A stretch of 64,000 nt of DNA from Butyricimonas muris (GTDB taxonomy: Bacteria; Bacteroidota; Bacteroidia; Bacteroidales; Marinifilaceae): the NCBI RefSeq assembly GCF_046365375.1, contig NZ_JBKEIT010000003.1, forward strand, positions 1-64,000. Direction: 5' to 3'. Positions within the stretch are counted from its first letter, which is position 1. Each line of letters starts with the position of its first letter. Below are positions 59,220 through 64,000 of the stretch, piece after piece. The notes beneath the pieces were generated by a model. It saw only the letters and a list, made by a program, of their open reading frames with translations, was not told the origin of the DNA and made no database searches. A program made the position numbers and the translations under genes.

Positions 59220-59220
59220 A

Positions 59221-59532
59221 TTAGTGTTTCATCTCACTCAAATTCTTTACCTGTATATTCCGGATGTTCCGGTATATATTGATAATGATAGCTATTGCCA
59301 CTGCCGTTTCGCAAGCGGATACCCCGATGGCGAACAGCGTGAAGAAAAAGCCTTCCATCTGATCGGGAAAGAGATAGCGGTTGAACACGGCGAAGTTAAT
59401 ATCTACCGAGTTTAGTATCAGCTCGATGGAGATCAATACTGCCAGCAGGTTTCTCCGGGTGATAAAACCGTAGATTCCCGCGAAAAGCATGATCGTGCTG
59501 ATCACCAAGTAATATTCCATGTGTAGTTCCAT
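59221..59532 (-). CDS. nuoK: NADH-quinone oxidoreductase subunit K
   Basis: A 103-residue three-helix membrane subunit; translation may start at the second ATG (codon 5, MEYYLV), giving 99 residues. The two buried glutamates of the family are present, one in LISIELILNSVDINF and one in ACETAVAIAIII. A short Lys-rich tail ends the protein. It is transcribed after nuoJ across a 63-bp gap with AT repeats. Confidence 0.94.
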   Translation of the reverse strand: MELHMEYYLVISTIMLFAGIYGFITRRNLLAVLISIELILNSVDINFAVFNRYLFPDQMEGFFFTLFAIGVSACETAVAIAIIINIYRNIRNIQVKNLSEMKH

Positions 59533-59533
59533 A

Positions 59534-59572
59534 TTCTAATTTTAGATTTATCGATTTTAGATTTTAGATTCC
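59534..59572. repeat. AT-rich repeats between nuoJ and nuoK
   Basis: TTTTAGATTTATCGATTTTAGATTTTAGATT-like units occupy most of the 63-bp gap, with no other feature in it. Confidence 0.6.
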
Positions 59573-59595
59573 CGCCGCACGAGCTAACGCATGTT

Positions 59596-60108
59596 TCATC
59601 GTTTTCGTGCTATCATGATTCCACCGATGATACATGTCAGCAAAAGGATACTGATGGCCTCGAAGGGGAGGAGGTATTGGTATTTCTCCGTACCCATGAG
59701 GGCGTTTCCTATGACCTTCATGTTGATCTCGCCTCCCGTGAAACGGGACGGACCGAACGAGTGGGTCAACGTGATGTAGACGCATATAACAGCACCTGCC
59801 AGAGCCGTGAGCAGCCCGGCAAACATCTTGCTGTTTTTCAGTTTAGTGACCTTCGTCTTATCGACTGTTGTCAGCAATATCGAGAAGACGTACAAAATGA
59901 TGATACCCCCGGCGTAGATCGTTAGTTGGACCGCACCGAGAAAGGAGTATTCCAGCTGGAAATATATACCGGCAGTGGCGAAAAGCACAAAAAGCAGGTA
60001 TGTCGCCGATCTCAGGATCCGGTTGGTCGTCACGGTCAAGATTGAAAAGACAACGATAATCGATGCCAAGATGAAAAAGACCGTTTCTTGTAATTCTGCT
60101 GTACTCAT
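59596..60108 (-). CDS. nuoJ: NADH-quinone oxidoreductase subunit J
   Basis: A 170-residue membrane subunit of complex I with five helices. The family segments RSATYLLFVLFATAGIYFQL (typical for the third helix region, about residues 32-51) and AVQLTIYAGGIIILYVF are present. The latter has the conserved pi-bulge helix sequence. It starts 15 bp after nuoI; the gap is part of a repeat cluster. Confidence 0.93.
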   Translation of the reverse strand: MSTAELQETVFFILASIIVVFSILTVTTNRILRSATYLLFVLFATAGIYFQLEYSFLGAVQLTIYAGGIIILYVFSILLTTVDKTKVTKLKNSKMFAGLLTALAGAVICVYITLTHSFGPSRFTGGEINMKVIGNALMGTEKYQYLLPFEAISILLLTCIIGGIMIARKR

Positions 60109-60111
60109 GTA

Positions 60112-60204
60112 TTAATTTTAGATTTATGATTTATGATTTATGATTTCCTCCCGCTTGCTATCACTTTTTTCATTTTCAATTTTCAATTCTCCATTTTCAA
60201 TTGA
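60112..60204. repeat. Repeat cluster that forms the nuoI C-terminus
   Basis: TTTTAGATT and GATTTATGATT units (60115-60147) and TTTTCAATT units (60168-60204) lie partly inside the nuoI frame. They encode its last 27 codons or so, and the TAA stop (60124-60126). Confidence 0.7.
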
Positions 60205-60648
60205 ATTGTCGTGAAGCATTTTCACCAGCTTATCTCTCGTGAATACCGCGTGTTCGAACGTGGGTACGAAGTGAATGGCGCCTTGCGGGCACATTTTCAC
60301 ACAGAGTTGGCAGAACATACAGCTACCCAGATCGTAGCGATATTTTACCAATACTTTTTTCTTTTTCCCAGCCTCGTCCGTGACGGATTCGGAAGTAATC
60401 TTGATCGTGCCGTTCGGGCAATTCATCTCGCAAATACCGCAAGCGATGCACTTGTGGTTACCGTGTTCGTCATGTGGCATCACCAGTTCACCGCGGAAAC
60501 GGTCGAACATCTTCAATGTCGCCCGGTTCTCCGGGTACTGTTCGGTCGTTTTCTTGGTGAAAAACTCCCGGAGCGTTGCTTTCATTCCCGTCAGTAACGA
60601 GAACAAACCCTTGAAGAACGTGCTAAAATATCTTGCTATACTATTCAT
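60124..60648 (-). CDS. nuoI: NADH-quinone oxidoreductase subunit I
   Basis: A 174-residue peripheral-arm subunit that carries two [4Fe-4S] clusters and passes electrons towards subunit B. The cluster motifs are CIACGICEMNCP and CMFCQLCVKMCP. The N-terminal helix (about 5-25) attaches it to the membrane arm. The family part ends near residue 147 (LVKMLHD); the remaining 27 residues, rich in Glu, Lys and Asn (ENGELKIENEKSDSK), are encoded by intergenic repeats, so they are probably not part of the ancestral protein. It starts 10 bp after nuoH. Confidence 0.93.
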   Translation of the reverse strand: MNSIARYFSTFFKGLFSLLTGMKATLREFFTKKTTEQYPENRATLKMFDRFRGELVMPHDEHGNHKCIACGICEMNCPNGTIKITSESVTDEAGKKKKVLVKYRYDLGSCMFCQLCVKMCPQGAIHFVPTFEHAVFTRDKLVKMLHDNSIENGELKIENEKSDSKREEIINHKS

Positions 60649-60658
60649 GATCTTTTCT

Positions 60659-61735
60659 TTAAAAATGTAGTTTGAATACCACCACGATGACCATAAGGAA
60701 CAGGTTGAGCAGGTTGAGCGGCAGCAGATAGCGCCACTCCAACCGGAGCAACTGGTCGATGCGCAATCGCGGGAATGTCCATTTGAACCACATGATAATG
60801 AATATAATTACACCTGTTTTACCGAAGAACCAAACGATGGACGGAATGTAGTCCATGATTCGGTTGAAACTTTCCCAACCGGGAACGTGCAACGGCATCC
60901 AACCACCCAGAAACAACGTGGTTGCCACGGAAGCTACCACGAACATATTCAAGTACTCGGCAAGGTAAAAGAAGCCGAAGTGCATACCCGAATATTCGGT
61001 ATGATACCCTGCCGTCAATTCGGAATCAGCTTCCGGTAAGTCGAAGGGACCCCGGTTCGTTTCGGCTGTTCCGGCAATCAGGTAAACGATAAACGCGATA
61101 CATGCCGGGATATGTCCCTTGAAGAGCAGCCAGCCGTCAGCCTGTCCTTCCACTATGGTGGAGAGTTGCATACTTCCGGTAAAGACAACCACCGTGAGGA
61201 TCGACAACCCGATTGACAATTCGTAGCTGATCATCTGCGCGCCGCTTCGCATGGCTCCGATCAACGAGTATTTGTTGTTACTGGCCCATCCGGCAAGCAG
61301 GATTCCCACGATACCGATGGATGAAACGGCGATCAGGAAGAATATTCCCACGTTGAAGTCTATCACGTGCAGTCCCTTGGCAAACGGGATACACCCGAAA
61401 GCAAGTACCGACGCGACGATCACCACGAAAGGAGCGAGGTTGAAAAGGAAGCGGTCAATATGGTTGATTTCTATCAATTCCTTGGTCAGCATCTTGATCA
61501 TATCGGCGACACTCTGTATCGTCCCGTAAGGTCCTACGCGGTTCGGTCCGATACGGCATTGAAAAAAGGCACAAACTTTACGTTCCACGTAAATCAGTAC
61601 CAACGCGATAAGGGCATACCCCAGCAACAGGCACAACCCGATGAGTATACACTCTACCAGTGTCGCCGCCGCTTGAGGAAGGTAACTTCTCAGAAGTTCA
61701 TCTACCCAGTGTGTTATTGTTGCAAAGTCAAACAT
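60659..61735 (-). CDS. nuoH: NADH-quinone oxidoreductase subunit H
   Basis: A 358-residue membrane subunit that forms the quinone tunnel at the junction with the peripheral arm, with eight or nine helices. Diagnostic segments are ERKVCAFFQCRIGPNRVGPYG (about residues 51-71), EINHIDRFLFNLAPF and AETNRGPFDLPEADSELTAGYHTEYSG (about 212-238), with conserved acidic residues of the E-channel. It lies 112 bp after nuoCD and 10 bp before nuoI; that 10-bp gap is the only one in the operon with no repeats. Confidence 0.95.
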   Translation of the reverse strand: MFDFATITHWVDELLRSYLPQAAATLVECILIGLCLLLGYALIALVLIYVERKVCAFFQCRIGPNRVGPYGTIQSVADMIKMLTKELIEINHIDRFLFNLAPFVVIVASVLAFGCIPFAKGLHVIDFNVGIFFLIAVSSIGIVGILLAGWASNNKYSLIGAMRSGAQMISYELSIGLSILTVVVFTGSMQLSTIVEGQADGWLLFKGHIPACIAFIVYLIAGTAETNRGPFDLPEADSELTAGYHTEYSGMHFGFFYLAEYLNMFVVASVATTLFLGGWMPLHVPGWESFNRIMDYIPSIVWFFGKTGVIIFIIMWFKWTFPRLRIDQLLRLEWRYLLPLNLLNLFLMVIVVVFKLHF

Positions 61736-61737
61736 GT

Positions 61738-61844
61738 ACTAATTTTAGATTTAATGATTTTAGATTCCCACTGCACAGCCCACGTTCTTTCTAATCCTAA
61801 AATCTTTTTTCATTTTCAATTTTCAATTCTCAATTTTCAATTGT
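61738..61844. repeat. Repeats between nuoCD and nuoH
   Basis: TTTTAGATT, GATTTTAGATT and related units (61738-61766) are followed by TTTTCAATT, TTCTCAATT and TTTTCAATT units (61811-61844), which end just before the nuoCD stop. Confidence 0.65.
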
Positions 61845-61847
61845 TTG

Positions 61848-63470
61848 CTATCTGTCCAAGTCCGGTACCACGTAGTCCAGAGTTCCGCCGATGGCGATCA
61901 AGTCGGCAATCTTGTTGCCTTTTGTCAATTGATCGACGATGGACACGAGGGGCAGACAGGGGGAGCGGAATTTCATCCGGTAGGGATATTTGTCACCCCG
62001 GCTCTCGATGTATACTCCGAACTCGCCCCGGCTTGCTTCGACGCTCTTGAAATAGCGACCTTCCGGCAGTTTGATCAGCGGTTTGGTCTTCACGGCGTAG
62101 TCGCCCTCCGGGATGTTATCCACAAGTTGCTCAAGGATATGCAGGGATTCCATGATTTCCTCGATGCGCACGATATAACGGGAGAACGAATCTCCCTCGT
62201 GGTGGATGATCTCCTTGAAATCTACCTTGTCGTATACCCCGTAAGGCGTGTGCTTGCGGACATCGCATGACCACCCGGCGGCACGTCCGGTCGGTCCGGT
62301 AGCCCCGTAAGCGATGGCGTTTTCCCGGGTAAGGATACCCACGCCTTTCAGACGTTGTTGGGCGATCACGTTGCCCGTGAATACTTCGTGGTATTCCTTG
62401 ATCATCGGGGGAAGGTACTTGATAAATTCTTTCACGCGACGTATCAAGTTCGGGTGAATATCCGCCATCACTCCGCCGATCACGTTGTAATTCTGGATTA
62501 AGCGTCCCCCGGTGGTTTCCTCCATGATGTCGAGAACCTTTTCGCGGTCACGGAAACCGTAGAAGAAAGCGGTCAACGCACCCATGTCCATACAGAGGGT
62601 AGACCAGAACAACAGGTGGGAAGAAAGACGGTTCAACTCGTCCATGATCGTGCGGATATATTTCACTCGCTCGGGTATCTCCAGTCCCATGGCTTCCTCG
62701 ATACACATGCATAGCGCGTGGCGGTTCTGGTGTGCCGCGAGGTAATCCAGCCGGTCGGTCAACGCCAGCGTTTGCGGGTAAGTCAGGCTCTCGCACAATT
62801 TCTCGATGCCCCGGTGGATATAACCGCAGTTCACGTCCACTTTTTTCACGATCTCGCCTTCCAGCGATACGCGGAAACGGAGAACCCCGTGTGTGGCGGG
62901 ATGCTGCGGTCCGATGTTCACCACGTACTCGTCTTCCTCGAAAAGAATATTTTCCTTTTCGCTCACTTCGCCCCCGTGCGAGTCTGCCTCGAACGTGGGC
63001 ATAGTGTCAAATGTTTCCTCGCTATACAACCGTACCGGGTTTATTTCCGGGTTGGCGTCGTAGTCTTTGCGCAAGGGATAGCCCACCCAGTCGTTACGTA
63101 GGAACAAACGCCGCATATCGGGATGGTTGATAAACCGGATACCGAGGAAGTCGTACACTTCCCGTTCGTTCAAGTTTGCCGTTTCCCAGATATCCGCCAC
63201 CGTGGGTAATTCCGGGTTTTCCCGGTCGGTAGTGAATGTTTTCAAGAAAATCTTGTGCTCGTGTTTCGTGGATTGCAATAAGCTGGTCACGCCTAGCGAA
63301 TCGCCCCAGTCTACCCCCGTCATGCAGATCATGAAATCGAAAGCCAGCCCCTCGTCGTTCTTTAAACGTAGGGCTACTTCCCGGTAACGTGCCGCTTCTA
63401 CCGTCAGGGTAGGAATGGCACCTTCCTCGATGATTGCTTCCGGGTATATATTTTTAATCAAATCAATCAT
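61848..63470 (-). CDS. nuoCD: NADH-quinone oxidoreductase subunit C/D fusion
   Basis: A 540-residue fusion of two peripheral-arm subunits. Residues 1 to about 135 are NuoC-like (FDFMICMTGVDWGDSLGVT; VADIWETANLNEREVYDFLGI). Residues about 155-540 are the NiFe-hydrogenase-related NuoD 49-kDa part (NIGPQHPATHGVLR; ERVKYIRTIMDELNRLSSHLL; ATGPTGRAAGWSCDVR; PEGRYFKSVEASRGEFG). It lines the quinone site. Fusion of C and D is common in this phylum and in gamma-proteobacteria. It follows nuoB by 25 bp of AT repeats. Confidence 0.95.
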   Translation of the reverse strand: MIDLIKNIYPEAIIEEGAIPTLTVEAARYREVALRLKNDEGLAFDFMICMTGVDWGDSLGVTSLLQSTKHEHKIFLKTFTTDRENPELPTVADIWETANLNEREVYDFLGIRFINHPDMRRLFLRNDWVGYPLRKDYDANPEINPVRLYSEETFDTMPTFEADSHGGEVSEKENILFEEDEYVVNIGPQHPATHGVLRFRVSLEGEIVKKVDVNCGYIHRGIEKLCESLTYPQTLALTDRLDYLAAHQNRHALCMCIEEAMGLEIPERVKYIRTIMDELNRLSSHLLFWSTLCMDMGALTAFFYGFRDREKVLDIMEETTGGRLIQNYNVIGGVMADIHPNLIRRVKEFIKYLPPMIKEYHEVFTGNVIAQQRLKGVGILTRENAIAYGATGPTGRAAGWSCDVRKHTPYGVYDKVDFKEIIHHEGDSFSRYIVRIEEIMESLHILEQLVDNIPEGDYAVKTKPLIKLPEGRYFKSVEASRGEFGVYIESRGDKYPYRMKFRSPCLPLVSIVDQLTKGNKIADLIAIGGTLDYVVPDLDR

Positions 63471-63494
63471 AAATCAAGAAATCATAAATCGTAA
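63466..63494. repeat. AT-rich repeats between nuoB and nuoCD
   Basis: TCATAAATC, AAGAAATCATAAATCGTAAG-type units occupy the 25-bp gap and the first codons of nuoCD. They belong to the same family as the repeats at 53962-53998. Confidence 0.55.
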
Positions 63495-63495
63495 G

Positions 63496-64000
63496 TTACT
63501 CCATCTCTTTCTTTTCCTTCCTGTTCTTTCCGCCCAAGAATTTCTCTACTTTTACTTTCCGTTGCAGTTGTATCATCCCGTACAGCAGTGCCTCCGGTCG
63601 GGGAGGGCATCCGGGGATGTACACGTCCACCGGGAGTATGGTATCCACGCCTTGCACCACGTGATAGGAATTGCGGAACGGACCGCCCGACACGGCACAG
63701 CCGCCCACGGCAATCACGTATTTCGGTTCTGCCATCTGGTCATAGAGGCGTTTCAACACGGGAGCCATCTTATGCACGATTGTTCCGGCAACCATGATAA
63801 AGTCGGCTTGCCGGGGACTGGCGCGCGTCACTTCAAACCCGAAGCGGGAGAAATCGTAACGTGCCGCACCCACTGCCATAAATTCAATACCGCAGCAGCT
63901 TGTCGCGAATGTAAGCGGCCATAGGGAATTCGAGCGTCCCCAATTAATAACTTCGTCGAGGCATCCCACCACCACGTTGGTGCCGGACGCGTGCAATTGT
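63496..64000 (-). CDS. nuoB: NADH-quinone oxidoreductase subunit B (N-terminus beyond the window)
   Basis: The last 167 codons or so of a peripheral-arm subunit that carries cluster N2, the final electron donor to quinone. The four cluster ligands are visible in SCCGIEF, VGGCAVSGG and IPGCPPRPE. The frame is open to base 64000; the TTG at 63996 is not a real start, and some 30 residues are probably missing upstream. NuoA, if present, and the operon promoter also lie outside the window. Confidence 0.95.
   Translation of the reverse strand, partial: QLHASGTNVVVGCLDEVINWGRSNSLWPLTFATSCCGIEFMAVGAARYDFSRFGFEVTRASPRQADFIMVAGTIVHKMAPVLKRLYDQMAEPKYVIAVGGCAVSGGPFRNSYHVVQGVDTILPVDVYIPGCPPRPEALLYGMIQLQRKVKVEKFLGGKNRKEKKEME

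Overview
The window reads as a chromosomal segment of a Bacteroidales bacterium. The evidence is a CTnDOT-type tra operon, TAnnTTTG-type promoters, fimbrillin and FimB/Mfa2 lipoproteins, a NuoBCDHIJKLMN operon without nuoEFG downstream, and a bacterial SUI1 homologue. The repeat-rich chromosome and gene content suggest the Odoribacter/Butyricimonas neighbourhood; that is inference, since no 16S or core marker set is present.

Region 1 (1-12.1 kb) is the right part of an integrative conjugative element. It has the end of traG, a DUF3876 lipoprotein and traIJKLMNO plus traQ on the + strand. On the - strand follow small accessory genes, ardA, and a three-gene module of tyrosine integrase, a catalytically degenerate recombinase paralogue and an ORF6N protein. 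The integrase abuts the 3' end of a tRNA-Ser(UGA) gene, the probable attachment site. The left end of the element lies outside the window.

Region 2 (12.2-19.8 kb) is ordinary chromosome: nhaA, an orphan gene, an mtaB / nucleotide-sugar epimerase / EFR1-ferrodoxin operon, lpxB and a WbqC-like gene. Region 3 (20.1-31.2 kb) is a complete glycogen cluster: branching enzyme, debranching enzyme, a GT4 glycosyltransferase, a GH57 enzyme, and one 1411-residue protein that joins a GT3 glycogen synthase to a GT35 phosphorylase. Region 4 (31.3-40.5 kb) is a potassium module: kdpFABC led by an unrecognised 32-residue membrane peptide, a KdpD-like sensor split from its histidine kinase, and an NtrC-type sigma-54 activator in place of a KdpE-type regulator. 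A sigma-54-like promoter precedes the transporter genes.

Region 5 (40.6-53.7 kb) holds a fused NfnB/GltD-like flavoprotein, a three-gene fimbrillin operon with a GLUG-repeat lipoprotein, and a tripartite RND efflux pump. Region 6 (54-64 kb) is the nuo operon, read on the - strand from nuoB (cut by the window edge) to nuoN.

The most unusual signal is between the genes. At least five families of short repeats fill almost every chromosomal gap, including gaps inside the nuo operon. One family is a roughly 140-170 bp element with inverted arms of TTATAAGGTTCA-like units around a conserved core of three small hairpins (17.8, 49.4 and 57.1 kb). Other families supply stop codons and even a C-terminal tail to neighbouring genes (lpxB, EFR1, nuoI). 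None of these repeats was seen in the conjugative element.
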